A stretch of DNA of 64,000 nucleotides from Tolypeutes matacus. Taxonomy: Eukaryota > Chordata > Mammalia > Cingulata > Chlamyphoridae. Shown one piece after another: positions 48,966 through 61,499 of this stretch. The notes beneath the pieces were generated by a model. That model was not told where the DNA came from. It was given only the letters and a program-made list of their open reading frames with translations, and ran no database searches. Within the stretch, counting starts at the first letter, position 1, and each line of letters opens with the position of its first letter. A program made the position numbers and the translations under genes. The stretch spans positions 202,770-266,769 of the forward strand of contig JAKSZT010053837.1 of the NCBI GenBank assembly GCA_026826555.1. The letters are read 5' to 3'.

Positions 48966-49637
48966 GCCGTCACAATCTGAGTAGCTGACTTATTGTCGGT
49001 TTTTTTGTAGAACAGGAGACACTTAACCAAGAGTTGACCTGGCTTATTACTGCTCTTGCTCAATTTTTCACCAACGAGAAGGACGATCATCTTGCAGCTT
49101 CTAGTCAAGTGGGAGCAATGAGAGAAAATGGGAGATTTGTGCTGATTTTAATTTCTTGTCCAACTCTCCATTTTGACTTATCCTCTAAAGTGACGGCCCT
49201 AATATTTGTAGAGGATTGTCAATGCCATGCTGATTTTCTTTCCCAAGAATGGAAATAATTTTATATATTTTAATTTTATAGTAACTAAAAAAAATCATTC
49301 AGAAATATTAACCAAGTCACGTTACAAAAAGCCATTTTCTACTTGTACCAACTTCAAGTTTGGAAATGAACAAGAATACAGTTTCAGATTTCTCATAATG
49401 AGAAATCTAAAGCAGTTATTGACTTCAGCATCTGGTTTATAATGACCCGTTAGCTCACAAGTGAAAATATGGAACAATATGAAATATCTTGATATCGTTA
49501 CTTTCTGTATCATTGTGTGACACTGTCTAATAACTATTTTGCAAAATGGGACAGCTATCTAGGAGAGGAGGTGTGCAAAGAAAGGTGTTACCATGTAGAA
49601 TATTAACCTTGTTAGGGTTCTCATTGGAAGAAGTTTT

Positions 49638-51231
49638 TTTTTTTTTTTTTTTAACTTTATTTTGTACATTTAATAATTGAAAACATAAGCAATTAAAAAC
49701 TAAAAAGTAAACACAGATGAATAAATACATACATTTCTCAATTAAATGTAATGGATACATGTAAATTTTTTTGTTGTTTTGTTTTTTGTTTGTTTTTTTT
49801 TTTTGTGAATCAAACAATATATTACACAATATATTTGGTTCATAGTAATGCATTCATACAGTATTTGTCCTTTTGTGTCTGGCTTGCTTCACTCAACATA
49901 ATGTCCTCCAGGTTCATCCATGTTGCCATATGCTTTACGACTTCATTTCTTCTTACAGCTGCATAATATTCCATCGTGTGAATAGACCACAGTTTGTTTA
50001 TCCATTCATCTGTTGATGGACACCTGGGTTGTTTCCAACTTTTGGCAATGGTGAATAATGTGGCTATGAACAACGGTGTGCAGATGTCTGTTCGTGTCAC
50101 TGCTCTCAGTTCTTCTGCGTATATACCCAGTAGTGGTATTGCAGGGTCACATGGCAAGTCTATGTTCAGCTTCTTTAGCAACTGCCAAACAGTCCTCCAT
50201 AGTGGTTGTACCATCCTGCATTCTCACCAACAGTGAAGAAGTGTTCTTATCTCTCCACATCCTCTCCAACACTTGTAGTTCTCTGTCTTTTTAACAGTGG
50301 CCATTCTGATAGGTATGAAATGATATCTCATTGTAGTTTTGATTTGCATTTCCCTAATCATGAGTGATGTTGAGCATTTCTTCATGTGTTTTTTTGCCAT
50401 TTGTATTTCTTCTTCGGAGAAATGTCTATTCAAGTCTTTGGCCCATTTTTTAATTGGGTCATTTGTCTTTTTATTGTTGAGTTGTAACATCTCTTTAAAT
50501 ATCCTGGATATTAAACCCTTATCAGATATGTGATTTCCAAATATTTTTTCCCATTGAGTTGGTTGCCTTTTCACCCTTCTGACAAATTCCTGTGAGGTGC
50601 AAAAGTGTTTAATTTTGAGGAGGTCCCATTTAGCTACTTTTTCTTTTGTTGCACGTGCTTTCGGTGTGAGGTCCAAGAAACCACCACCTACTACAAGGTC
50701 TTGAAGATGTTTCCCTACATTTTCTTCCGGTAGTTTTATGGTCCTGGCTTTTATATTTAGATCTTTGATCCATTTTGAGTTGATTCTTGTATAGGGGGTG
50801 AGATAGGGGTCCTCTTTCATTCTTTTGGTTATAGATATCCAGTTCTCCCAACACCATTTGTTGAAGAGACTGTTTTTTCCCATCAGCGTGGGCTTGGTAG
50901 GTTTGTCAAAAACCAGTTGACTGTATAGGTGAGGGTTTATTTCTGGACTCTCAATTCTATTCCACTGATCGATATGTCTATCTTTATGCCAGTACCATGC
51001 TGTTTTGACCACTGTAGCTTTGTAATATGTTTCAAGGTCAGGCAGCAAAATTCCTCCCACATTGCTCTTCTTTTTTAGAATGCTTTTGTCTATTGGGGTG
51101 CACTTACCCTTCCAGAAGAATTTGGTAATTGCCTTCTCTAATTCTGTAAAGTAAGCTGTTGGGATTTTGATTGGTATTGCATTGAATCTATAAATCAGTT
51201 TGGGCAAGAGTGACATCTTCACGATATTTAT
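49638..51231 (-). mobile_element. 5'-truncated L1 with target-site duplications
   Basis: A minus-strand L1 of about 1.6 kb. The poly(A) appears as a T run at 49634-49652, followed (on plus) by the 3'UTR and the C-terminal part of ORF2. A 14-bp duplication TTGGAAGAAGTTTT at 49624-49637 and 51232-51245 marks the insertion. The open reading frame covers 51222-50224 and, after one TGA, continues in the same frame to 49840. Motifs of the ORF2 C-terminus are seen ([35 protein letters not shown]). It lacks the endonuclease and the catalytic reverse-transcriptase part, so it cannot move on its own. Confidence 0.96.
49840..51222 (-). pseudogene. L1 ORF2 C-terminal remnant with one internal stop
   Basis: 332 residues run from the truncation point to a TGA at 50226-50224, which sits where L1 ORF2 has the second Trp of HCWW. 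The frame then stays open for another 128 or so residues to the stop at 49840. Only one stop and no frameshift in about 1.4 kb shows the insertion is young. Confidence 0.9.
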
Positions 51232-51245
51232 TTGGAAGAAGTTTT

Positions 51246-52000
51246 ATAAACCAGAGTGGAAAATAACAAATAGAACTGGATTTCAAAATGCAGTGATTTC
51301 AACAATTAATAAACACACAGCTAATTAATAAATTACTGCATGCATGTGGGACTAAAGTAAGGTCTTAATTCTTCCTGCAAGAGCGTCAGAGAGCTGGCCT
51401 GCTGCTGCAGCTGTTTGCCTCTGTGTGGTTGGAAACAGTTTTTCTGTGGTGAGCTGTTGGCGGGCTGCAGGTTTCTCATTTGGAAATTAGCCGAACGAGA
51501 GTGACAAATTAGTTACTTCTGGTTAGCCAAAGGCCCAGGAGATTTTATTAAGGATCAGTGAAACGGTTCTGAACTCTCCATCAAGGGGGTTTAGGCGGAA
51601 ATTTCTGCATCCCCAAACTCTATGTGCTATGTTTCTGTTCCCGAAACATGAGCATTAAAAAATATACATATATGGTAAAGGAGACAAGCAAATGCCTGAA
51701 GAGAGATCAGAGAGGAACCTCAAGACAGGGAACTGGAGAGCAGTAACAACCTGTAGGGCTCAAGAACTCACAAACCACCATTTGCAACCAATAGAATCAT
51801 CTACTCACTCTCAGTTTATGAGGTTTCATGCTCTAGAAGTCAGAAATAAATATGAGGAAGAAAAATACTTATGAATAAGGAACTTAATTATTGTTAAAAG
51901 TTTCACTGAAGGAACCCATGCTTTTTCAATGAAGTGACAATCTATTATTGATTTAATTTAAATATAAAGTCTACCAACAGTTAAATTCATTGGTGTTTTG
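51246..52000. other. Gene-free stretch
   Basis: No exon and no clear repeat recognised; 51370-51480 is locally GC-richer without similarity I can name. Confidence 0.5.
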
Positions 52001-52009
52001 TTTATTGTA

Positions 52010-52165
52010 TGCCAGGCTTTGTGTTAGGCATTTGCATGCATTAGCCCATATAATATTTTCCCTAATGCAATGAGATAGCTCAAACTGTGGTCTCCATTTT
52101 AAAGATAAAGACACTGAGGCTTACTAATTAATGTGCTCAATTTGGCCCCGCTAGCAATTGGAAGA
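52010..52165 (-). repeat. MIR SINE
   Basis: GCCAGGCTTTGTGTTAGGCA ... TCTCCATTTTAAAGATAAAG ACACTGAGGC is reverse MIR. Confidence 0.7.
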
Positions 52166-52553
52166 ACTAGTAATCCAATGAAAGTTATTCTCATTCTAGA
52201 GAGATAAGCATGGAGAAAGACAATATGCATAATTATTTGAAAATCAGATTTCTTTTTGCCTCAACTATCCCAGTAATCTTGTACCTCTCTGTTTGAATTT
52301 ACTACATAAACAAGTTTGCACGTATTACATGTGTCTTGGTTATTTAGTCCTTAACATTGATGTACATGTACCTATCTGTCTATCTGCCTCTTCTCACTGA
52401 GTCAAAATATCGATTTCAACAGATGATTAAAGCTCACAACTTCCACTAAAACCAAAGTGGTTTGGGGAATATGGGCATGCTCTCATTATATGCCTTATTT
52501 CCTATTTTCTCTTTCCATATTTTCTGACTCTTAAGGACCATATATTTACTTTT

Positions 52554-52654
52554 TTTTTTTTTTTTTTTTGTTACCGGGAGGTCCCGGGTATCAAACCCGG
52601 GTCCCTCCATATGAGAGACGGATGCCCAACCAGTTGAGCCACATCCGACCCCCA
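52554..52654 (-). mobile_element. Short DAS-type SINE with target-site duplication
   Basis: Minus strand: GGGGTCGGATGTGGCTCAAC (A box) and GGGTTTGATACCCGGG (B box, one base off), then a T/A tail of about 20. The 14-bp duplication ATATATTTACTTTT lies at 52540-52553 and 52655-52668. Near-identical in form to the copy at 21119. Confidence 0.95.
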
Positions 52655-52669
52655 ATATATTTACTTTTA

Positions 52670-54100
52670 AAAATAATCATCTCTCCCTTTTTTGTCTAGT
52701 TGAAAATTTGGGGATATTTTTGGATATAGTACATTTTGTCTTATTATGGTATTGCCAATAAGGGGACTGCTTTTGTAATTTCCTAAGGGTGTACATTCAT
52801 TTGCCCTCGACCCAAATTGATTGTGTCCTTTTGTAGTTCTCGGTGTTAGTATCAGTGTGTGAGGAGAAATATCTGAATAGAGAGATATTGGTGCAAAATC
52901 ATCACTGTAGTCTGACGGTGGAAGTTATACAAAATTTTTCCATTCCTTCCTGGGACGTGGTAAGATGATGATAATATATGGCATCTCTCATTTAGGAACC
53001 CAGCCCAGTGGCAAGACTAATAAAAAGCATCAATTGTAATGCCATGTAATAAATCATATAGATGGGGTATCTGTAACATGCTATTGTGAGAGTTCAGCTG
53101 GATCAAGTTTACAAAGGTAATACATGGCAAAATAGAATTAATTTCCTGGCTGCTCTGATGCAAAACTTGCAATCTTAGTCATTACTTCAAAACACTTACT
53201 AGAAAGTTAAAATTATGGCTTAGAGCCAGTACAGAGTCTTGAGAAAATCAAGTTGCTTTTATTTATTGAGAAACAACCTTATACAGACTTGGGGGTGGGG
53301 AGTACTAAATTGTTCCTACATACTTGATTTTCTACAAAAATAAATAAATAATAAGGTGTGTTCTTCACACTTGCATCACACATACGTGAGAAGGTGTCTG
53401 AGGGTTGTGGCAGTGCCTGTAACACCAGAAAGGTCATTTATTCTGAACCCTGCCGTGTAGCGGGATGGGAGTGGGTCAAGTGGCTGTAAATAGTTCCTTG
53501 ACCCAAACAGTTCCTGTGTGGTTTCATCTGAGCACAGATGAGCTGCCACAACTCTAGCTTTACGATTTTCAACTCTACTGAAGTGTCTTCATGTTTTCTC
53601 TTAGGCCAAATGTTGGCACCCCTCTGGAGTCTAAGAGAGGGTGAGCAAAAGACAAAGCTCCTCTGGGCTGTTTTGGCAGCAAATATTCTCACATACCAAA
53701 ATCATCCAGAGCCCTTTCAGTAAATACACTGTTCCTCTGGAAAATCCTACTCTTCAGTCTGGGACCTAAATCTAGATGAGGAGCAAGTTGGGAGCATCTG
53801 ATCCTTCATCACATTATCCCAAATGTTCCTACTTGACTTAGATAAAACAAATTTTTGAAGTACTCAGCACTTTTAATTTGTATCTACAACACTCCTTTGA
53901 TTATTCTTCAATCATGAATTGAGGCTAAATGGTACAAAGGGGTTTTCAAGTCAGATAACTAAATACTTTTAGAATTAATCGTTTATTAGGGGAGTATAAG
54001 GTATCTTGAGTCTGTGGAGCTAGAGAAGATCCACACCAGGAGAAAGTCTTAGGCCGTAATGACCATGTTTTCTGATCATAGGCAAAGAATCATTGAAAGA
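52670..54100. other. Gene-free stretch
   Basis: Short open frames on both strands around 53438-53723 show no recognisable similarity. No clear repeat is seen. Confidence 0.5.
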
Positions 54101-54106
54101 TTCTCC

Positions 54107-54190
54107 TATGGTTGGCAGTCAGATTTCATTTGTTGACTATTCTTATCATATGGTTGGCAGTCAGGTTTCATTTGTTGACTATTCTTATCA
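54107..54190. repeat. Exact-length 42-bp tandem duplication
   Basis: Two units beginning TATGGTTGGCAGTCAG at 54107 and 54149 differ by one base (AGATTTC versus AGGTTTC). This is a recent local duplication. Confidence 0.95.
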
Positions 54191-54492
54191 GAGAGCCTTA
54201 TTTAAGGTGGTAATAAATTTTTTTCCCTAAGATTTAGTTTATTTATTTATTTATCCCCCCCCCCCCTTCATTGTTTTGGGCTCACTGTTTTTCTGTGTCT
54301 GCTTGTCTTCTCTTTAGTAGACACCAGGAACCAATCCTGGGACCTTCCGGATAGGGAGAGAGGTGCTCAATCTCCTGCACCTCCTCAGCTCCCTGATTTG
54401 CTGCATCTCTCACTGTCTCTCTTCTGTCTCTTTTTGTTGTTGCGCCAGCTCTCCACGTGGGCCAACACTCTGCGCAGGCCAGCACATCATAC

Positions 54493-54616
54493 GGGCCAGC
54501 ACTCCTGCATGGGCCAGCTCTCCTGCATGGGCCAGCACTCCTGCATGGGCCAGCTCTCCTGCATGGGCCAGCTCTCCTGCATGGGCCAGCACTCCTGCAT
54601 GGGCCAGCTCTCCTGC
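54493..54616. repeat. 18-bp minisatellite within a SINE
   Basis: Six complete units and a seventh cut by the gap: GGGCCAGCWCTCCTGCAT. The W base reads A,T,A,T,T,A,T. Boundaries are exactly 18 bp apart. The unit derives from the SINE spacer, where other copies have GGGCCAGCT-like short repeats. Confidence 0.96.
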
Positions 54617-54626
54617 NNNNNNNNNN
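54617..54626. other. Assembly gap (10 N)
   Basis: Ten undetermined bases directly at the end of the minisatellite; true length is unknown. Confidence 0.99.
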
Positions 54627-55239
54627 GAGCCCAATCACTTGAGCCCCATCTGCTTCCCAGAAAGTTAATTTTTTAATTAGAGATCTCTAAGTTCCCATAA
54701 ACCTGGAGAAAAAAGCATACAATATAATAGACAAATGTGATTTTTAAAAACTCATCATGACTAGGGAAAATATAAATTAGAACATAAGGTATGGATCAGC
54801 GAGAAATAAAGAGCAGTCGTCCTTAGCCTTGTGTGCTATGGCTGAGCCACACGTACCTGCTCAGGATCTTTCTTCAGCAGATGCAGAAAGGAAGAGCCTG
54901 GCCAATTTCAGATTTCTCCTTAATTGTGTAGAGAAAACATATTAGTTTCTCAGAAGAAATGAAGATTTTCCTAATAATCACATCAAATGACTGCTCTGTA
55001 GCTTACTGCAGTGGATAAACTTACTGCCGTTCCTGTTGTTGAGAAGACATGATATTTCTCCTAAGAAGTTAGTTTCACTATCTCCATGTTCCTGACTAAG
55101 AGCTGTATGAAGATTCACGATTGTATCATCAGTTGCTTTGAACAAGGGTAAGAGATGAACAACCATTCTAGGTGCTGTAACTATCAAAATCTTTTGTGTG
55201 CTGCCTCCTCATCCATCTTACTCCAAGACACTTGTCTCA

Positions 55240-55640
55240 ACACTGACCTTGGGCCTAATTAATAAACAGCTCTCCAGACCTGGAGCCTAAACTCCCCCAG
55301 AGCCCAAACCCTGCCCTGCCACCACCACCCACACACCTCACCCTCAACGTCCCAAAAGATAAGCTCACCATCCCCACTGCCCTCAGACCCCTCAGTCCCT
55401 TCATCTTTTCATGAGTGTTTGCTTTCCTGTGGGAAGCCTACTAACCCCAGCCCCTGGCTCCGGGTCCCTCTGGCTCTGCTTTTGAGCTCCCCACCTGCTG
55501 GTTGAGCCACCTGAACCAATTGTGCTTCCTATGGACCCCTCCTGGCACCCCCCTCTCTGGGACCTGTGAGTAACTACCTTTTCTCATGCATTATGGCCCC
55601 GGTTTCCCATTGGGTGCCCCTGACCCGGATGTAAATTTAA
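55240..55640. other. C-rich block of unknown origin
   Basis: Strongly C-rich on the plus strand (ACCACCACCCACACACCTC; CCTGGCACCCCCCTCTCTGG), bordered by AT-rich sequence. It may be an LTR (C-rich U5-like end GGTTTCCCATTGGGTGCCCC), but no polyadenylation signal or partner was found. No splice-flanked exon is recognised. Confidence 0.3.
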
Positions 55641-57255
55641 AATCCAAGTTAAGTTACTGGAAACACTAGAGAAGAGAAGAAGGAGGAACGCAGGAGAGCC
55701 TAGGTCCTGGCAAAGTGAATGAACTTGAAGATTCTTCGCCTTTCAGAGCAGGCCTGTTTAAGTGAATCAGGACGTGTCTCTGTGGATGGGTGGCTGCAGT
55801 AGACTATGAGGCAAAGCTAGTTCAGGCGCCTGAGCCCGGCAGGGAGGGAGCCGGGTGGAGAGCGCGGCAATGTGCTCCGTGATGGCCCTAAGTGCCTGCC
55901 CGGACAGGACTTTGCTGGCTCTGCTCCCCTGAGTCAGTGACAGATGTGAAGGGGAAAAAACCCACCCACTGTGAAGGATTTAACTCTCGCCGAACATGGC
56001 TTTTCAAAACCCAGAATACCTCCTGGACGGGATTGTTGCAGGTTAGAAGTCTAGGAAATTCTTTGCAGCATATTCTATTACATGTTTTATAAATTTGTTC
56101 CATCCCCAAAACAAAGGCTGCAAGAATAATCCTAATCTCCTATTCAGATCAGGTGGTGTTGTGTGGGAGAGAAGCTATGAGCACAGCTAGAGCGCTTTCT
56201 GATGGTTTAGGGTGGCCCGAGAATAAGCTGAAAAATGGGTAGATTTCACACCAAGGATGATCTCGGACCACCACTTCTCTCTTCTTGGACTACGGAAGAA
56301 TTTCCTTATGTTAATCCTCTGGGAAAGACATACAATTTAGCGATTTTGGTGGATGAGTGAAATTAGCTCTGTAGACGTATGCACACAGGGAGATGAAATA
56401 AACAAAATGAAAACACATGGCCTTTGGTGGAGAGGGAGACTCCAAACCACGATTCTTGACTTACTGGATGAACTATTTGATTCCACATCAAGGTTCCTTT
56501 ACAGGTAAAGTAGGGGTGCTTTCCTCAAGAACTTTAGATAGGGTTGTTTTAAGATCTGGCTGAATGATCAAGTTGGTATGTGTGATTATATATATACACG
56601 AGAGATCATGATTGAGAGGATTTGGCCCTGGAAATTTTCAAAACAGGCTATCTCAGTTTCTCTCAAAACCACAGAACCTTCTCAATGATGTTCTTATGTG
56701 TCATATTTTCATCAACATAGTATGTTGGTGAATACATTGAATTATTCTATCCACTAGGTTACAAAGATACATCTCTGTGAGAATATTCCCGCAAAAAGGG
56801 TAGGGACTTTTAAAATATATTTTTTAGGTAAAATAACTTATTTTTTAATAATAACTTTGCCTAAGGAGGATTTTTTTTTACTATTATATTAATATGGGGT
56901 TTATATAGTATCACAATAGGCAAAAATTTTTGGTGTGTGGAGTAAAAAGGCTATTCTTTGTTATTTCTGAGTTGCAAAGATTATTTCCTTTCCCCATGCT
57001 TGTGGAATTTCCTGTTCTCCCCCATTAAACCCTGGCTACCACAACCAGACAGATAGAAAGTACGGGGACCTTTTTTTCTTGTATCTGTGGTGGAAACCTT
57101 AGCAGCAGATATTAACTGCTCTAGGTCTGTCAGAGATGCATAAAAAAGGCTAATTTTTAACTCCCTTGTCTCTCTCTCTCTCTCTCTTCCTCTCCATAGC
57201 CCAGCTGAGCATGTTGCTTTGATATTAAATTGCTGAGGATTTCTTGCTACTTATA
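55641..57255. other. Gene-free stretch
   Basis: No exon recognised. The short open frames at 55888-56109 have no similarity I can name. A TC tract lies at about 57171-57188. Confidence 0.45.
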
Positions 57256-57259
57256 TTGG

Positions 57260-59090
57260 TATGTAAATAAGTCAAAATTTAATGATGTCTTAAAAATAAT
57301 CACTGAGGCCACATCTCTCAAAATTCTTAACCAGATTTTATTATTAATTGCATAAATGTTTTAGATTATTACGTTCTCTTGTCGAATTCACCCCTATATC
57401 ATCATGAAATGAACTTTTTTATCTGTGGTAATATTCTTTGCTCTGAAATCTACTTTGTGTGACATTAATAATGCCAAATCAGCTTTATTTTGATTACTGG
57501 TAAAATGGTATAATTTTCCCATTCTTTTACTTTCTACCTATTTGTGTCTTTTTATTAAAAGTAGGTTTCTTTTTTGGCAATATATAATTGTTTTGCTTTT
57601 TTTATACAATCAGACAATATTGGATTTAATTAAGATGTATAGAGCCATTTACATTTATTGCAATTATTGACATGGCAAAATTTAAGTCTTTATTTACTGT
57701 TTGCCTGATCTTTTATTTCCTCCATTTTCTTTAGGATTAATTGAACATTTTTTATGACTCCCATTTATCTCTTTGTGGGTTTATTAGCTATAAATCTTTG
57801 CATTGGTATTTTAGAGATTTCTTCTGGCTTTATAGAATACACATTTAACTTGTAACCGTCTACTTTCAAGTGTTTTCACTTCATGTATAGTAAAAAAAAC
57901 CTTATAATGGTGTGCTTCCATATCCCCCATTGCCTTTGTGATATTGTGAAAATTTTTACTATTACATTATCTTATAAACTGCAGACTGTATTGTTATGCC
58001 TTTTGTTTAAACAGTCAATTATTTTTAAGTAGACTTAAATAGTAAGAAAATTTTTATAGCCATGTAGTTAAAATTTCTGATCCTCTTCATTTCTTTGCGT
58101 ATCGTTTTTCTTTCACCTGAGGCCTTCCTTTAACAGTTCCTGCAGTGTGGGTCTGCTGGTGAGGAATTTTTTTCACCTTTTGCATGTCTTTAATTGCTTT
58201 AAATTTCTAAAAGATATTTGGGAAATTTTCAACTTTTATTTCTTCAAATCTTTTTTTCTGCCTCTTTCAGGCCTTCAGAACTCCTATTATACATACAGAG
58301 CTCAGTGATGCTCCAGTCTGTTATTTTTAAAAATTATCTTTTCCTCTGTTGCTTTGTCTTCACATTCACTATTCTTTTCATCAGTAATGCCTTATCTGTC
58401 ATTAATCTCACCCAGTGTGTTTTTTTACCTTTTATCTTCCATGTTTTTACTTAACTTTTTGAACATGTGGTGTACAGCTATAATAACTGTTTTAACATCC
58501 TTGTCTACTAATTCTAACGTCTATGCTAGTTGAAATCAATTTTGATTAATTATTTTTCTCTTTAATATGGGTTGTATTTTCCTGTTTGTTTGTGGGGTTT
58601 TTTGGTTGTTTTATTTTTTCATTCCATGTACATTTTGAAGAATTCCAGACTTTGTGACAATTACCTCACAGGTTGCTGGATATTTTTATGCTTCTATACA
58701 TAGTCGAGGCAGATGCTCAACAGATCTTGGGAGTTCTCTCTCTGTGAAACTCTCTACGTTGTGGTTCTCTGTTCTGTGAACTCTAGCTGCCTTGTATTTT
58801 CTGGACTCTCATTTCCATCTTCTCAATTAAGGGACACTGCCAGGGTTGCTTTTCCCGTGCTTTGGACTGGACGTTCTCTCAAGGCAGTAAACTGGTAATC
58901 ATGAACTCATCTCACTTGTTTTCCTTCTCTCTAGGGTCATTTTCCTACACTGTCAGGTGTGCTGTGTTTGAAAAATGTTGTTTAATATGCTTTTTCTGTT
59001 TTTTTAAATTATTATTATTTTTGGTTGTTTCAGGTGGAAAGGTAAATCCCAGTTACTTCCTCTTGGTTGGTAGCTGAAGTTGACTCTCTG
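57260..59090 (-). mobile_element. Highly decayed L1M-type LINE
   Basis: Plus-strand text such as CTTTGCTCTGAAATCTACTT TGTGTGACATTAATAATGCC, ACCTATTTGTGTCTTTTTAT and AGTGTGGGTCTGCTGGTGAG is the familiar antisense of old L1M elements. Many indels; borders approximate. Confidence 0.65.
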
Positions 59091-59744
59091 TTTTATAACA
59101 AGATTGTTTTAAGTCCGTTTACAGTCAATGCTACTACAAATAGTGTGGGCTTAAGTATACTACATTTCTGCTTCCATTTATCCCATCTTTTTGTTTTTCA
59201 TCTAGCCCTTCTTTCTTTTGTTCTTTTGCTTTATCGATGTCTTTTTAAAATATTTCATTATTAAACCTAGTAGATATTCCTTTTAAAATGAAAATTAATA
59301 TCTCTCCTTGGAGTAATTGGTGTTCTGCTACAGAAAGAAGCAATTAAAAGCAAAGTTTCAGATGGTACTGCATTTCTTATCAACATGCTAACCCTTATAA
59401 GAAGAAACTCAAATGGCTTACCATAAGTGTAACAGAGCAGTGATACTTCTTATGTGACTGACTTCTAAGAAGCAGGAAGTAGAAGATACCAGTCCAGTTA
59501 ATGGTTCCTCCCAGAACTTGTATTCTTAGTCAAGGTAGTCACAGGGCCTTCCCAGAGTCAAATGGTAGGAGAAATCGAACCCACCTCATCATGGGGATTT
59601 TCAAGGTCACATTGCAGAAAAACATTTGGGAAGAGAGAGATTGTTGCAGTCATCTTTGGAAACTATAGCTTGCAATTCTCCCACACCTTTCCTTTTTGTC
59701 TTCTCTGCTTCACAATCACATATTTCCAATCATGTTTCCTTCTC

Positions 59745-59920
59745 TTATGGATTGAATTGTGTCCTAACCCCCAGTTCTTTTAATGTGGAGATTTTGTAAA
59801 TAGGATCTTTCAAGATGTTGTTAGCTAATATGAGACCAAACTAGATTAGAGTGGGCCCTTAATCCAGTATAACTGTTGTCCTTATAAGTTGAAGAAATGT
59901 GGACACAGTAAGATGGAGCG

Positions 59921-59956
<36 letters not shown>

Positions 59957-60180
59957 GGCCATGTGATGGAGGCAGAGATTGAGTTATGCCACAAGCTAGA
60001 AAACCTCATGGATTGCTGGCTACACATTAGAAGTCAGGCAGAGGCATGGAAGAAGCATGGTCCTGCCAACACATTCATTTTGGACTTGTAGCATCCAGAT
60101 CCACGAGACAACAAATTTCTGTTGCTTAAGCCAACTAGTCTGTGGCACTTTGTTATAGCAGCCCTGGCAAACTAAGACAC
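59745..60180 (+). mobile_element. LTR-like element with (GA)n expansion
   Basis: Begins TATGGATTGAATTGTGTCC and TAACCCCCAG, includes GTGGGCCCTTAATCCAGTAT, then a (GA)n tract at about 59920-59954, then ATTTTGGACTTGTAGCATCC and ends TTGTTATAGCAGCCCTGGCA AACTAAGAC. Shares its 3' end type with 20460-20785. Confidence 0.55.
59920..59954. repeat. (GA)n microsatellite
   Basis: GAGCGAGCGAGAGAGA... uninterrupted GA over about 30 bases, inside the LTR-like element. Confidence 0.95.
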
Positions 60181-60199
60181 CTTCTTTGTATTTTCTGCA

Positions 60200-61485
60200 C
60201 CTGCCAGTTAGACCTGAACCGCCTCCAAAATGTCTTTTGTCATTATAATCAATTGAATAAACTTTAATTGAACCAACCAGAGAATCATATAATGCTAGAT
60301 TCAGTGAGAATTATGAAAAGAAATTCAGTCAGGTGGTGAACTATGTGTACAATATGCCAGGATGGTCCCAATATTCCCAAGACAGGCCAGGTTTACAACT
60401 GTTTTCAAGTGTAATTGTAATACCTTCTTTACTTCTCAATAGTATTCTGACTTGAACAATAAATCTGATGGTCATTCTAGGACTTGGCAACATTCTATGC
60501 TTTTGAAATTTCTCTTTGAAACACTCTAATTCCTTAGCTTCCTCACCGCATACTCTTAGTTTTCCTCTTGCTGAGTCGGCTCTTTGTTCTTAGTATCTTT
60601 GCCCATCATTGTTTCCTGTTTGGCTTACAAAGCATGAGGTTCCTCATGGCGCTGTCCTTGGCTTTCTCAATTTGTGGCTGCAATTTTCTCTAAAGGTTGA
60701 TTGAGCTTCAGATACGTATATTGAATTGCTTACATGGATCTCTCAGAGTAATTGCAAAGCAAACACTTCTGAAAACACACGTATCATTTTAATCTGCAAA
60801 GGGTTTCCTTCAATGTGCTTTTTTAAATGAATGGCACCACAGATCTAGTTACCCTGTCCTAGTACCTTGACCCTCTACTTCAGTCTCCTGTTGTTCCTAT
60901 TCCATGAACAATCACCTAATTAACTTTTGAATCCATTGATTTCCTTTTACCTCCACAGCAACCACCTTAATGAATTATTACATTCTCCCTCTCCTTTCAG
61001 CAGTAAATTCAACTTATTCCTTCTAACTCAGTCTGTGCATTCCTTTCTTGGGGAAGTCTTCCTTCCCTAACTCCCTACAAGAACAGTTATTCCTGTTAAA
61101 TATTTTCATATCATCCTTTATTTTTCCTATCCATTATATACACCATTTAGTAAATATATATGTTAGTACAGTTATTTCATTTATTCTTTGATTAATTAAC
61201 AGATATTTATTCAACACATACTAAATGCCAAGCATTCCCTTGTTTTTAGAGTTACACTAGTGAATCTATCTATCCATTTATCATCTATGATAAATGTCAC
61301 ATTTATGACAATTATGTACTAAGCACTCTTTTAAGTGTTTTAAGGCATTAGCATATTTGAAGAGTTAATATTTCACTTAACATATTTTTTGAAAAAAATG
61401 ACTAACAGAATGAAACTGACCAGAAGCATAACTCCAAGAGAATGTCAATAAACAACATCAGTATGATTTCCCTGTCCCAATGTAT
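60200..61485. other. Gene-free stretch with L2-like fragments
   Basis: 61020-61110 and 61180-61260 resemble old L2-type repeats (ATTTATTCAACACATACTAA ATGCCAAGC). No exon recognised. Confidence 0.45.
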
Positions 61486-61499
61486 AAGATTTAAGTATA

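Larger units (their letters stand above)
54220..54660 (-). mobile_element. Dimeric DAS-type SINE interrupted by minisatellite and gap
   Basis: The minus strand begins GGGAAGCAGATGGGGCTCAA and ends with the A-rich tail seen here as TTTAGTTTATTTATTTATTTA. The second monomer (GGAGATTGAGCACC) is present. The inter-monomer spacer is replaced by an 18-bp repeat array and the assembly gap, and the B box of the first monomer is lost in the gap. Confidence 0.88.

Noticed and set aside
54282..54638. Repetitive Cys/Arg/Ala-rich and Trp/Ala-rich proteins around the gap
   Set aside because: All frames of the 18-bp minisatellite are open because 18 is a multiple of three; the frames arise from a SINE and cross the N gap.
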